DNA of 64,000 bases from Nocardia sp. NBC_01327 (GCF_035958815.1 NZ_CP108383.1:9019791-9083790), one strand, 5' to 3'. Positions 42,929-51,777 are shown, counted from the stretch's first letter. Notes: generated from the sequence alone by a model not told the origin. Numbers and translations are program-made.

Positions 42929-42978
42929 AGCACATGCTATTCCAGAACCGCAACCCGAAGGGTAGGTAATCTCGAACC

Positions 42979-43365
42979 ATGAGTACGCCGCCCGATGACA
43001 CCGACCCGACCCTGGAAGCCGACGTCTTCGCGCGCAACTGCACCTCCCGCCCGGTCCTGCAGAACATTGCCAGCCGCTGGGGAGTGCTGGCCCTGGTCGC
43101 GCTGAAGGAAGGCCCCACCCGCTTCAGCGCCCTGCGCCGGCGCGTCGACGGCATCAGCGAGCGCATGCTCTCGCAAACCCTGCAGACGCTCGAACGCGAC
43201 GGCATGATCCACCGCGAGGTCCAGCAATCCATCCCCCCGCACGTCGAATACACCCTCACCGATCTCGGCGCCAAGGTCGCGGACCAGCTGGAGGGCCTCG
43301 TCCACATGCTGGAGACCAATATCGACCAGATCCGGGCCGCGCAGAACGCCTACCACCGCGAGTGA
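42979..43365 (+). CDS. HxlR-family redox-sensing regulator (QorR-like)
   Basis: A protein of 128 residues with a winged helix-turn-helix (WGVLALVALKEGPTRFSALRR ... ISERMLSQTLQTLERDG). Cys21 in FARNCTSRPVL sits where QorR and YodB carry their redox-active N-terminal cysteine. It probably represses qorB and itself and is released by diamide or quinone electrophiles; that is family knowledge, not visible in the sequence. Confidence 0.83.
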   Translation: MSTPPDDTDPTLEADVFARNCTSRPVLQNIASRWGVLALVALKEGPTRFSALRRRVDGISERMLSQTLQTLERDGMIHREVQQSIPPHVEYTLTDLGAKVADQLEGLVHMLETNIDQIRAAQNAYHRE

Positions 43366-43376
43366 ACAGGAGCCCG

Positions 43377-43847
43377 ATGACCGACGACCTGAAATACCTC
43401 GAGCGCTGCGTGGAGCTGGCGGCCGAGGCGCTCGCGGCAGGTGACGAACCTTTCGGTTCCGTGCTGGTCGCGGCCGACGGCACCGTGCTCGCGGAGGACC
43501 GCAATCGCGTCTCGGGCGGCGATCAGACCCAGCATCCCGAATTCACGCTGGCACGCTGGGCCGCCCAGAACATGGCTCCCGCCGACCGTGCCGCCGCCAC
43601 GGTCTACACCTCGGGCGAGCACTGCCCCATGTGCTCGGCCGCGCACGCCTGGGTCGGCCTGGGCCGGATCGCCTATGTCGCCTCGACCGAACAGCTCATC
43701 GGATGGCTTACCGATCTCGGCGTCGGACCCGGGCCGGTGCTGCCCCTCTCGATCAACCAGGTTGCGCCGAATGTGCCTGTCTCGGGCCCGTTCCCGGAGC
43801 TCTCCGAGCGGGTACGCGAGTTGCACCGGCAATTGCATCAGCGCTGA
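43377..43847 (+). CDS. nucleoside/nucleobase deaminase (CDA superfamily)
   Basis: A zinc deaminase of 156 residues. The metal and proton-shuttle motifs are HPE (53-55) and EHCPMC (Cys83 and Cys86, His in place of the usual Pro). The overall type matches guanine/cytosine deaminase-like proteins. AGGAG lies four bases before the ATG; a GTG five codons upstream overlaps the regulator stop. It may be co-transcribed with the HxlR gene. Substrate unknown. Confidence 0.8.
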   Translation: MTDDLKYLERCVELAAEALAAGDEPFGSVLVAADGTVLAEDRNRVSGGDQTQHPEFTLARWAAQNMAPADRAAATVYTSGEHCPMCSAAHAWVGLGRIAYVASTEQLIGWLTDLGVGPGPVLPLSINQVAPNVPVSGPFPELSERVRELHRQLHQR

Positions 43848-43868
43848 TTTCGCGCTCGCACAATAGAA

Positions 43869-43904
43869 AAGGCGTCCCCCGGTTCGAAAACCGCGGGACG
43901 CCTT
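43869..43904. terminator. bidirectional terminator hairpin
   Basis: AAGGCGTCCC ... GGGACGCCTT forms a perfect 10-bp outer stem, with an inner GGTT/AACC stem and CGAA loop, between the convergent deaminase and lpd genes. Confidence 0.85.
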
Positions 43905-43920
43905 GGTGATTCGGGGCGGA

Positions 43921-45324
43921 TCAGAAGTTGATCATGTGCCCGGCGAGGCCGTGGATGGCCTCCTGCAGGGCTTCGCTCAATGTCGGGTGGGTGTGCACAT
44001 TGCGGGCCAGCTCGTTGACCGTGAGGTCCCACTTCTGGGCCAGGGTCAGCTCGGGCAGCAGTTCGGAGACATCCGGGCCGATGAGGTGGCCGCCGATGAG
44101 TTCGCCGTACTTCGCATCCGCGATGAGCTTGACGAAACCATTGGGGTCGCCCAGGCCGTGCGCCTTGCCATTGGCGGTGAACGGGAAGGTGGCGACCTTC
44201 ACGTCGTAGCCCTCGTCGCGGGCCTGCTGCTCGGTGAGACCGAAGCTGGCGACCTGCGGCTGGCAGAAGGTGGCGCGCGGCATCATGCGGTAATCGCCGA
44301 GCGGCAGGGTCTCCGCGCCCGCGATGGTCTCCGCGGCGACGACGCCCTGCGCCTCGGCGACGTGCGCGAGCTGCAGCTTGGCGGTGACGTCACCGATGGC
44401 GTAGATGCCGGGGACATTGGTGCGCATGACATCGTCGATGGCGATGGCGCCCCGATCGGTCAGCTGCACGCCGGTGTTCTCCAGGCCGTAGCCCTTGACC
44501 CGCGGCGCGAATCCGACTGCCTGCAGCACCTTGTCGACCGTGACGGTCTCGATGGCGCCGGACTTGTTGTCCTTGATCGCGACGGTGACCTTGGAGCCGT
44601 CATCGTCGATGGACTGCACGGCCGCACCGGTGGTGATGGTGACGCCGAGCTTCTTGTACGCCTTGGTGATCTCCTTGGAGACGTCGACGTCCTCGTTCGG
44701 CAGGGCGCGATCGAGGAATTCGACGATCCGCACATCCACGCCGTAGTTCTTCAGGACGTAGGCGAACTCCATGCCGATGGCGCCCGCACCCACGATGAGG
44801 ATGGAGCCCGGCAGGTCGCGGGTGAGGATCTGCTCCTCGTAGGTCACCACATTGGCCGAGAGCGAAGTGCCCGGCAGCAGCTTGGTTTCGGTACCGGTCG
44901 CGATGATCACGTTGTCGAACGTGAGGGTCTCGGTGCCGCCCTTGGTGAGCGCGACCGAGAGCGTCTTGGCGTCGGTGAAGGTACCCGCACCGTCGAACTC
45001 ATCGATCTTGTTCTTCTTCATCAGGAAGTGGACGCCCTTGACGCGGCCGTCCGCCACCTTGCGGCTGCGGTCGAACGCCGCACCGAAGTCGAAGCTCACC
45101 TCACCGGAGATGCCGAAGGTTTTGGCTTCTTTATTGAAGATATGGGCCAGCTCCGCGTTCCGAAGCAGCGCCTTGGACGGAATGCAGCCCACGTTCAGGC
45201 ACACGCCACCCCAGTATTTCTGCTCGACGATCGCTGTTCGCAGGCCGAGTTGAGCGGCGCGGATCGCGGCGACGTAACCGCCGGGACCAGCGCCGAGAAC
45301 GACGACATCGTAGTGGGAAGTCAC
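43921..45324 (-). CDS. lpd: dihydrolipoamide dehydrogenase
   Basis: A 467-residue FAD-dependent disulfide oxidoreductase. The FAD motif GAGPGGY (11-17), redox-active disulfide GGVCLNVGCIPSK (Cys42/Cys47), NAD-binding GAGAIGMEFA and the C-terminal HTHPTLSE with the catalytic histidine are all present. It is the E3 component of 2-oxoacid dehydrogenase complexes, and in mycobacteria also of antioxidant systems. The GTG start giving VTSHYDVVVLG fits family length; a longer open frame upstream is not coding-like. Confidence 0.95.
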   Translation of the reverse strand: MTSHYDVVVLGAGPGGYVAAIRAAQLGLRTAIVEQKYWGGVCLNVGCIPSKALLRNAELAHIFNKEAKTFGISGEVSFDFGAAFDRSRKVADGRVKGVHFLMKKNKIDEFDGAGTFTDAKTLSVALTKGGTETLTFDNVIIATGTETKLLPGTSLSANVVTYEEQILTRDLPGSILIVGAGAIGMEFAYVLKNYGVDVRIVEFLDRALPNEDVDVSKEITKAYKKLGVTITTGAAVQSIDDDGSKVTVAIKDNKSGAIETVTVDKVLQAVGFAPRVKGYGLENTGVQLTDRGAIAIDDVMRTNVPGIYAIGDVTAKLQLAHVAEAQGVVAAETIAGAETLPLGDYRMMPRATFCQPQVASFGLTEQQARDEGYDVKVATFPFTANGKAHGLGDPNGFVKLIADAKYGELIGGHLIGPDVSELLPELTLAQKWDLTVNELARNVHTHPTLSEALQEAIHGLAGHMINF

Positions 45325-45358
45325 GCCCCCGACTCTAACCCCGGCGCGCCCGCCGCAC

Positions 45359-45667
45359 TCATCCAGCCTGCCCGGTTTCGAAGCGGCTGATGAGGCCGTC
45401 GCGGACGGTGAAGCGCCAGGCCGTGCGCATGCTCCCCCACCGGTCATTGCTGTAGTCGGCGACGAATTCGGTCGGGCTGGTGGTGGATTCGACGCTCATG
45501 CGGGCATTGGTGGCGAAGATCTCCGAATCGGTCCACTGAGCGAGATTCCGCTCATTGCCGTCATCGGACATGCTGGCGTCTTCGCTCAGGGTTTCGAAAA
45601 AAGCATCCGAATCGTGCGCATTGATAGCGTCGACGAATTTCTGCACCGTGCGATCGAGCTGCGTCAT
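45359..45667 (-). CDS. SnoaL/NTF2-like protein
   Basis: A protein of 102 residues with the NTF2-like cone fold pattern: FVDAINAHDSDAFFETLSEDA at the N-terminus and a late TAWRFTVRDGLISRFETG strand pair. It could be a small isomerase or binding protein of unknown substrate. The ATG giving MTQLDRTVQ has a GAGAGGG about nine bases upstream. It lies 34 bp upstream of lpd on the same strand. Confidence 0.72.
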   Translation of the reverse strand: MTQLDRTVQKFVDAINAHDSDAFFETLSEDASMSDDGNERNLAQWTDSEIFATNARMSVESTTSPTEFVADYSNDRWGSMRTAWRFTVRDGLISRFETGQAG

Positions 45668-45739
45668 CTGTTCATCCCTCTCGGCTTCGGAATGGCAAGA
45701 GCAGGGCAAACACACCGCGTTCGAGTCTAACCGCGCGAC

Positions 45740-46744
45740 TCAATCGCGCCAGACCTGCTGCGCGACCCGGGCAAAATTTCCGCCGAATACGGCCGCGCGT
45801 TCGGCATCCGAGAATCCACGGCCGATGAGCACCTCGTTCAAGCCGGGCACCTCGGATTCACCGAGCAGATCCTCCGGCGGCGTCCACTGCAGCGGGCCGT
45901 AGCGGGTGAATTCCTCCGAGAAGATCTCCGGATTCCGCGCGATCTCCTCGTTGAAGTCGTCGCCATCGAAGGAGAAGTCCGAGCTCACGCCGATGTGCTC
46001 GATGCCGACCAGCATGGCGCCGTAGGCAATGTGGTCCGCGATGGCCTCGATGCGTTCGGCCCGCTGACCGGGTTCATTGCGGCCCAGGAAGATTCCCACG
46101 CCATTGATGCCGATCACCCCGCCGGTGCCGGCGCACGCCCGCGCCTGATCATCGGTGATATTGCGCGGATGCGCCCGCAGCGCAGCGAAATTGGAGTGGC
46201 TGTAGATCATCGGGACTTCGGTGATATCGGCGATGTCCAGCCCCGTGCGCACCGAGCAGTGTGAGCCGTCGGCGAACATGCCCACCGCATTGAGCGTGCG
46301 AATCAGATCGCGGCCGTACGCGGTGAGTCCGGTGTCCTCCGCATCCAGGCAGCCACATCCGGCCGCATTCGCATAGTTGTAGCTGGGCAGCAGCGAGCGC
46401 ACGCCCAGGTCGTAGAACATCTTCACATTGTCGAGGTCGCCGCCGAGCGGTCCGGAATCCTCCAGATCGAAGGCCAGCGCGACGGTGTCGGGATCGGGTT
46501 CGACCGCATCCGCGATCCGCTCGACGAGCCGGAATCGGCCGTCCGCCAGGGCATCCCGGCGGAACTGGTCCAGCAGCACCAGCGAATCCCGGGTGGAATG
46601 CGGCGAATACCCCACGTTCACCGACAGATACGAGCCGAGCGGGTAGCGGGCCAATTCGGAAATATCGGCCGACGGCAGCAGCGGGAGACAGCAGTGCTGC
46701 TCCCACAGCCGGGGCCCGGTCTGTTCCGGCGACTGAGACGGCAA
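45740..46744 (-). CDS. membrane dipeptidase (M19) family hydrolase
   Basis: A protein of about 334 residues of the renal-dipeptidase family. Visible motifs are FDLED (bridging acid), YSHSNFAAL (metal-ligand His), RNITDDQ and GIEHIGVSSDF. The first metal motif, normally HxD, reads EQHCCLP (HxC). I placed the start at a TTG (M)PSQSPEQTG because AGGAGGT lies seven bases upstream; no ATG is well placed. Members cut dipeptides or hydrolyse related amides. Confidence 0.78.
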   Translation of the reverse strand: MPSQSPEQTGPRLWEQHCCLPLLPSADISELARYPLGSYLSVNVGYSPHSTRDSLVLLDQFRRDALADGRFRLVERIADAVEPDPDTVALAFDLEDSGPLGGDLDNVKMFYDLGVRSLLPSYNYANAAGCGCLDAEDTGLTAYGRDLIRTLNAVGMFADGSHCSVRTGLDIADITEVPMIYSHSNFAALRAHPRNITDDQARACAGTGGVIGINGVGIFLGRNEPGQRAERIEAIADHIAYGAMLVGIEHIGVSSDFSFDGDDFNEEIARNPEIFSEEFTRYGPLQWTPPEDLLGESEVPGLNEVLIGRGFSDAERAAVFGGNFARVAQQVWRD

Positions 46745-46879
46745 TCCGGGACCTCCTGGAGCGGATCGGCATAGACCCAGCAATCGTACTGACCGTTATG
46801 TGACAACCGGCGGACTCGATCGGCCCGCCTCGACCGGTCGGGGCACCACGTCCCCTCGGACTCGGCAAGAATGTAGGGC

Positions 46880-48937
46880 ATGACCGGTGATGGCGAGACC
46901 GTGACAGACCCGTACCTGTGGCTCGAAGAAGTCACCAGTGATCGTGCGCTGGATTGGGCGCGGGCGCACAACGAGGTGGTGCTGGCGCGGTTCGCGGCCT
47001 CGGAACGGTTCAGCGGGCTCGAGGCGCGCATCCTCGACATGCTCGATACCGATACGCGCATCGCCTATCCCGGGCGGCGCGGGCCGTGGCTCTACAACTA
47101 CTGGCGGGACGGCGAGCACCCCAAGGGACTGTGGCGTCGCACCACATTCGCCGAATACGCCAAGGACGAACCGGCGTGGGAGATCCTGATCGATCTGGAC
47201 GCGCTCGCCGCGGCCGAGGACGAGAACTGGGTGTGGAGCGGCGCCGCCGTACTGCGGCCCGAACAGCACCGGGCCCTGATCAGCCTCTCGCGCGGCGGGG
47301 CGGACGCCAAGGTGGTCCGCGAATTCGATATCGAGACACGGTCTTTCCTCGAACCGGCGGACGGCGGCTTCGCACTGCCCGAGGCCAAATCCGAGATCCG
47401 CTGGATCGATATCGATACCGTTTATGTCGGAACGGATTTCGGTCCCGGCTCGCTCACCGACTCCGGATATCCGCGTATTGCCAAGCGCTGGAAGCGCGGC
47501 ACGCCGCTCACCGAGGCCGTCACCGTCTTCGAGGGCGAGGCCGGGGATGTGGCCGTCTCCGCCGGATACGACCGAACCCCGGGCTACGAAAGGCATTTCG
47601 CCGGTCGCGCCACCGACTTCTTCAATGAGGAGGTCTTCCTGCTCGAGGACGACGGCAGCCGCCGGCTCATCGAGGTGCCCAGCGACGCCTCCGAATCCTG
47701 GTACAAAGACTGGCTGCTGGTGCGGCTGAAATCGCCCTGGGAGATCGGCGCGGTCGGCTATCCGGCGGGTGCGCTGCTGGTCATCGATTTCGAGCGATTC
47801 CTCAGCGGCGCACGCGATTTCGAGGTGCTGTTCACCCCCGACGAGCACACCGCGCTGCACGGTTACGGCTGGACCGAGAATCACCTGCTGCTCATCACCC
47901 TGCAGGATGTGCAGACCAAACTGCATGTGGTCACCCCCGGGCCGGGCGGCTGGGTGCGCGAGGTGCTCGGCGATGCCCCGCCGATGGCCACCACCAGCGT
48001 CATGAATCTGGACCCGCTCGAGGGCGGCGACGAATTCATGCTCTCCACAAGCGGTTTCACCAGTCCCACCACACTGCTGACGAGTTCGGTCGGCGGCGCC
48101 ACCGAAATGCTGAAGAAGGAACCGGAATTCTTCGACGCCGCCGGCGTGGAGACCGAGCAGTTCTTCGCCCGCTCCGACGACGGCACCATGATCCCGTATT
48201 TCGTGCTGCGGCACCGGGATCGGCGCGGCGCCCCCGGCCCCGCGGTCATGTCCGGCTACGGCGGCTTCGAGGTCTCCCGCACCCCCGCCTACAGCGGTGC
48301 GGCCGGTATGGGCTGGCTGGAACGCGGCGGCACCTGGGTGATGACCAATATTCGCGGCGGCGGCGAATACGGGCCCGAATGGCACACCGCCGCGCAGAAG
48401 GCCAACCGGCACCGCGTCTACGAGGACTTCTCCTCGATCGCCCGCGATCTGGTCGCGCGCGGCATCACCACCCACGATCAGCTGGGTGCGGTCGGCGGCA
48501 GCAATGGCGGCCTGCTCATGGGCGTCATGCTCACCCGCTACCCGGAACTGTTCGGCGCCATCGTGTGCCAGGTTCCGCTGCTGGATATGAAGCGCTATCA
48601 CCTGCTGCTGGCGGGCGCGTCCTGGATCGCCGAATACGGTGACCCGGACAAGCCCGAGGAGTGGGCGTACATCTCGAAGTACTCGCCGTACCAGAACACC
48701 GATCCGGACGCGAAGTATCCGCCGATCCTGCTCACCACCTCCACCCGCGACGACCGCGTGCACCCCGGCCATGCGCGAAAGATGGCCGCGCTCTTGGAAT
48801 CCCAGGGTCACCCGGTCTGGTACCACGAGAATATCGAGGGCGGGCACGGCGGTGCGGCGGACAATAAGCAGTCCGCGTTCCAGGCCTCGCTCATCTACGA
48901 GTTCTTCACCCGCACGCTCATCGAGAAGGACGCCTGA
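46880..48937 (+). CDS. prolyl oligopeptidase-family serine peptidase (S9)
   Basis: A 685-residue cytoplasmic-looking peptidase. The N-terminus DPYLWLEEV is the classic POP start, followed by a beta-propeller and an alpha/beta-hydrolase domain with GGSNGG (Ser541), the acid in TRDDRVHPGHA and the histidine in GGHGG. The sequence resembles the POP branch lacking signal peptides. It would cleave small peptides after proline or similar residues. Confidence 0.88.
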   Translation: MTGDGETVTDPYLWLEEVTSDRALDWARAHNEVVLARFAASERFSGLEARILDMLDTDTRIAYPGRRGPWLYNYWRDGEHPKGLWRRTTFAEYAKDEPAWEILIDLDALAAAEDENWVWSGAAVLRPEQHRALISLSRGGADAKVVREFDIETRSFLEPADGGFALPEAKSEIRWIDIDTVYVGTDFGPGSLTDSGYPRIAKRWKRGTPLTEAVTVFEGEAGDVAVSAGYDRTPGYERHFAGRATDFFNEEVFLLEDDGSRRLIEVPSDASESWYKDWLLVRLKSPWEIGAVGYPAGALLVIDFERFLSGARDFEVLFTPDEHTALHGYGWTENHLLLITLQDVQTKLHVVTPGPGGWVREVLGDAPPMATTSVMNLDPLEGGDEFMLSTSGFTSPTTLLTSSVGGATEMLKKEPEFFDAAGVETEQFFARSDDGTMIPYFVLRHRDRRGAPGPAVMSGYGGFEVSRTPAYSGAAGMGWLERGGTWVMTNIRGGGEYGPEWHTAAQKANRHRVYEDFSSIARDLVARGITTHDQLGAVGGSNGGLLMGVMLTRYPELFGAIVCQVPLLDMKRYHLLLAGASWIAEYGDPDKPEEWAYISKYSPYQNTDPDAKYPPILLTTSTRDDRVHPGHARKMAALLESQGHPVWYHENIEGGHGGAADNKQSAFQASLIYEFFTRTLIEKDA

Positions 48938-48938
48938 C

Positions 48939-49808
48939 TCATCTGTCCCTGAGCCACTTTTCGACGTAGTCGACGGTGGAACCCGGGTCGCTGATCCACC
49001 CGTTGTGGCCCAGCGGCGCCGGGTTGTGCCAGGTCGTGATGTCGGCCTTGGGAAGCTTGTCCAGCAGATGCCGGGCCGAGCTGATCGGGGTGCGCTCATC
49101 GCCGGTCATGGTGATCGACAGCACCGGCAGTTTCAGCCGGCCGATGCGCTCCTCGTAATCGATATCCGCACCGGCCGGTTCGAAGCGCCCGGTGCGGGCC
49201 AATCGCGCGAGGTCGGCGATCAGCACCTTCGATTGCGGGCCGAATCCGCCGGCGGTGATCTTGTCACCGGGCCAGAATCCGGCGAGGTTGGCGGCCAAGG
49301 AGACTGCGGCGCTGCCCAGCAGGAAGCCGGGCGCGGCCAGGCCCCGGTAGCCGCGGTGATACGGCGTTCCGGAGGCGATGAGAATCAGCCCGCCCAGGCG
49401 TCCGCGAATGCGCGATGCGTACATGACACCCAGTTGCCCGCCCATGCTGTGCCCCAGCAGATACGGGGTGCTGTCCGGAAATCTGTTGCGCACCACCTGG
49501 AACATGGCGGGAAAGTCCACCGACACCAGTTCCTGATAGCCGTAGGGTCCGGGCGGATTCGGTTTCGGCCGACTGTCGCCCTTCCCGCGCAGCTCCAGCA
49601 GCGCGACGTCGAATCCTCTTGCCGCCAAGGGATTTCCGAATAGCGAGTAGTACTCCCCCGGCACCCCCAGGCCCGGCACGATCACCACGACCGGCCGCGG
49701 CGAATCGGCGGTGATCGGATGCCGGTGCGCACCCTTCGCCGGAATCAACCACACGGTGACCGTCGACCCGTCCGGCATCTGAATCGGCACACTCTCCACG
49801 CCCCGCAC
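48939..49808 (-). CDS. alpha/beta hydrolase
   Basis: A 289-residue serine hydrolase with VPGLGVPGEYY as oxyanion region, LELRGKGDS, the nucleophile elbow GHSMGG (Ser121) and GHNGW near the C-terminus providing the histidine. It resembles monoglyceride-lipase-like or esterase proteins; substrate unknown. It is convergent with the S9 peptidase gene, one base separating their stops. Confidence 0.78.
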   Translation of the reverse strand: MRGVESVPIQMPDGSTVTVWLIPAKGAHRHPITADSPRPVVVIVPGLGVPGEYYSLFGNPLAARGFDVALLELRGKGDSRPKPNPPGPYGYQELVSVDFPAMFQVVRNRFPDSTPYLLGHSMGGQLGVMYASRIRGRLGGLILIASGTPYHRGYRGLAAPGFLLGSAAVSLAANLAGFWPGDKITAGGFGPQSKVLIADLARLARTGRFEPAGADIDYEERIGRLKLPVLSITMTGDERTPISSARHLLDKLPKADITTWHNPAPLGHNGWISDPGSTVDYVEKWLRDR

Positions 49809-49920
49809 GCTACCGCGCGTCCGGATTTCCAGGAGAGAAGGCGCGCTTACCCTTCGGCGGGAGCAAGATCAAGTCCGGGCGGCGTCGCCAGGTGGGCGGT
49901 ACGACCGGCTGGCTTGCCCG

Positions 49921-50265
49921 CTACGGGGTTTGCCTGCGGCGGCTGGGATTGCGTGAGGCCGGGACCGCGGTGGCCGCCCAGCGGCGCGCACCGAACGGTC
50001 CGCCGAAATTGCGCGGGCGGTGGCCCGGGCCGTCCTGACCGCACCCGGTGGTGTGATAGGTGAATCCGGAGTCCAGCACGGTGGCGAGGGCGCGCCAGCC
50101 GGAGAGGTCGGTGTGGCGCGGGACGGCGAGCGCGGTGCCGGCATCGCGCATGGGGCGGCGGCAGACCGGGCACGGCCGGGCCGGATTGCCGTGCCCGAGG
50201 GCACGTTTCATCGACACACGACAGCCGGTGCACACCAGGTGCGTACTGCGAATTCCCCCGTACAT
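49921..50265 (-). CDS. small zinc-ribbon protein
   Basis: A protein of 114 residues with a CxxC pair at each side of an N-terminal ribbon (Cys12/Cys15 in VCTGC and Cys32/Cys35 in PCPVC), then RRPMRDAGTALAVP and a GWRAL...FTYHTTGCG region. Similar actinomycete proteins are often named deoxyxylulose-5-phosphate synthase by error; no such domain exists here. Function unknown, possibly nucleic-acid or protein binding. Confidence 0.65.
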   Translation of the reverse strand: MYGGIRSTHLVCTGCRVSMKRALGHGNPARPCPVCRRPMRDAGTALAVPRHTDLSGWRALATVLDSGFTYHTTGCGQDGPGHRPRNFGGPFGARRWAATAVPASRNPSRRRQTP

Positions 50266-50338
50266 GCCCGCCACGGTACCGCCCCCGGTACACACCCGCG
50301 AATGGAAATCGGTGCGGCCGAGGGCGGTTGACGTGCGG

Positions 50339-50971
50339 TCAGGCGCTGACGGCGCCCATGATGACGCGGCGCAGCACGCTGATGACCTCGTCCAGCGGCG
50401 ACCGGGGTTCGGAACCGCTCCAGGCATCCACCACGTAGTTGACGGCGCCGATGATCGCCAGCACCCGCATCTCGTAGTCACCGGGCGGGATTTCACCGTG
50501 CAGGGCGGCATCCTCGGCGGCGCTGGCGAGCAGTGCGCCCCAGGCGCGGCGCAACTCGAGCCGGAACTGCTCGACCTTCGGCCCGGCGCCGACGACCTCG
50601 ACCAGCGCAACCCGGGCTTTTCGGGGATCGCGCCCGATCGACTCGATATACGCGCGCACGGCGGCGTCGATGATGTCGATGGCGTTGGCATCGGAGTGCT
50701 CGGCGATGGTGGCCGCCACGGCTTCCCGTGATTCGCGGTCGATCTGCTCGTAGAGCTCGAGCAGCAGCGATTCGCGACCGGTGAACTCCTCGTAGAACTG
50801 CCGTGAGGAGAGGCCGGCGTCCTTACAGATGGCGCCGACGGAGCTGTTTGCGTATCCGTCTCGCGCGAACACCGTCAGCCCCGACTCCAGAAAACGCGCA
50901 CGACGCTGCCGTTGCCGGTCTTCTACGGGCTGTCCGGCGTACATTCTTCCCGCGTTCGTTTCCTGTGACAT
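50339..50971 (-). CDS. TetR-family regulator
   Basis: A protein of 210 residues with an N-terminal helix-turn-helix (NSSVGAICKDAGLSSRQFYEEF, in the first 65 residues) and an all-helical ligand domain. The start MSQETNAG is chosen; MYAGQPV nine codons later is possible. Unusually, a 15-bp perfect hairpin lies only about 16 bp upstream of the ATG. Confidence 0.8.
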   Translation of the reverse strand: MSQETNAGRMYAGQPVEDRQRQRRARFLESGLTVFARDGYANSSVGAICKDAGLSSRQFYEEFTGRESLLLELYEQIDRESREAVAATIAEHSDANAIDIIDAAVRAYIESIGRDPRKARVALVEVVGAGPKVEQFRLELRRAWGALLASAAEDAALHGEIPPGDYEMRVLAIIGAVNYVVDAWSGSEPRSPLDEVISVLRRVIMGAVSA

Positions 50972-50986
50972 TGCGCCAGACAATAC

Positions 50987-51065
50987 CGAAGGGCCCGATC
51001 CCCTCGTCATGGATCGGGCCCTTCGTTTGCACCTTCGACATCCCGCGCGATAGCCGAAAGTTGGC
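50987..51065. repeat. hairpin repeat, copy 1
   Basis: CGAAGGGCCCGATCC, loop CCTCGTCAT and its exact complement form a 15-bp stem (50987-51025). The following bases up to GCCGAAAGTTGGC are shared with copy 2, which starts 355 bp to the right. In the leftward direction it lies just before the TetR gene. Confidence 0.8.
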
Positions 51066-51341
51066 TCAGCTGCTTCGGGCCAGTACGGCGTACCTGGGGC
51101 GGCGGGTATTGGCAGGGGAACCGCCCCAGGTTCGGAACGCGGTTCCGGGGGAAGAAACGCATTCCGATGCCGCATTGGCCCGAAAGTCACTGATCGTTTG
51201 CCAATCAACACGATACAGAGCGGACGAACTGGACGGAATACTTTTGCAGGAGATTTTTAGAATATATTTCCGCGCAAATGGCGAGTCGTGCGGCGACCAG
51301 CGTCGCACCCCTATCGAACCGGACATTCACCCTGGACATGA

Positions 51342-51419
51342 CGAAGGGCCCGATCCCCTCGTCATGGATCAGGCCCTTCAGTACCTCGTCGGCTCCCGCG
51401 CAGTAGCCGAAAGGTGGCA
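51342..51419. repeat. hairpin repeat, copy 2 (terminator of the small peptide gene)
   Basis: The same stem and identical nine-base loop as copy 1 with one stem mismatch (51343-51379), plus flanking similarity to GCCGAAAGGTGGC. It sits about 50 bp downstream of the leftward 27-residue peptide gene, so it probably terminates it. Confidence 0.8.
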
Positions 51420-51428
51420 CTCGCGTGG

Positions 51429-51512
51429 CTACTTGGCGGAACCGCTCGCCGAGCCGGTCGCGAGCAGCTTCAGGATGGTCTGCACGAGTACGTCCGAGAT
51501 GATGTCCGTCAT
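51429..51512 (-). CDS. 27-residue amphipathic peptide gene
   Basis: A short frame encoding MTDIISDVLVQTILKLLATG and a Ser/Gly/Ala-rich tail. GGAG lies seven bases before the ATG, an inverted repeat CAGTG-N6-CACTG (51541-51556) lies in the presumed promoter, and a strong hairpin follows. The first 18 residues would form an amphipathic helix. It has every sign of a small expressed gene, but I know no family; a membrane-active or signalling peptide is conceivable. Confidence 0.5.
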   Translation of the reverse strand: MTDIISDVLVQTILKLLATGSASGSAK

Positions 51513-51540
51513 GGTGGTGCTCCGATCGAATAACGGTAGC

Positions 51541-51556
51541 CAGTGTTGCTTCACTG
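51541..51556. promoter_or_regulatory. inverted repeat upstream of the 27-residue peptide gene
   Basis: CAGTG, TTGCTT, CACTG: 5-bp arms around a 6-bp spacer, 29 bp before the peptide start on the leftward strand. It may be an operator, perhaps for the nearby TetR protein. Confidence 0.3.
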
Positions 51557-51777
51557 ACTGTTTGCCATCGGGACCATACCGAGCCGGACCACGCCTCGGG
51601 AAGCTTTTCGAGGAAAAATCTAGTTTTTTTTCGAGACGGGGTTAGACGCTGGCCTACCTGGGGTTTCAGCGAGACTCGCCGGGTCCCGGCGCTCCGGGGA
51701 AGCTGTCACGGAGATCCACACATGATGCGGTTGCTGCGACTGTCTGGCAACCCCCTTTGTACGGTTCCGGGAAGCTG

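Larger units (their letters stand above)
50972..51428. other. 457-bp gene-poor region with duplicated hairpins
   Basis: No frame here has coding character. It contains two copies of a hairpin segment, a further stem CCTGGGGCGG (51093-51102) / CCGCCCCAGG (51121-51130), and an AT-rich promoter-like patch near 51245-51275. Confidence 0.55.

Noticed and set aside
43903..45390. 495-codon rightward frame over lpd
   Set aside because: Shadow of lpd, which has all catalytic motifs.
46796..49099. 767-codon leftward frame over the S9 peptidase gene
   Set aside because: Antisense to a gene with intact catalytic triad; Gly/Arg/His-rich.
50803..51645. 280-codon rightward frame through the hairpin repeats
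   Set aside because: No family, runs antisense to the TetR and 27-residue peptide genes, and is interrupted by structured repeats.
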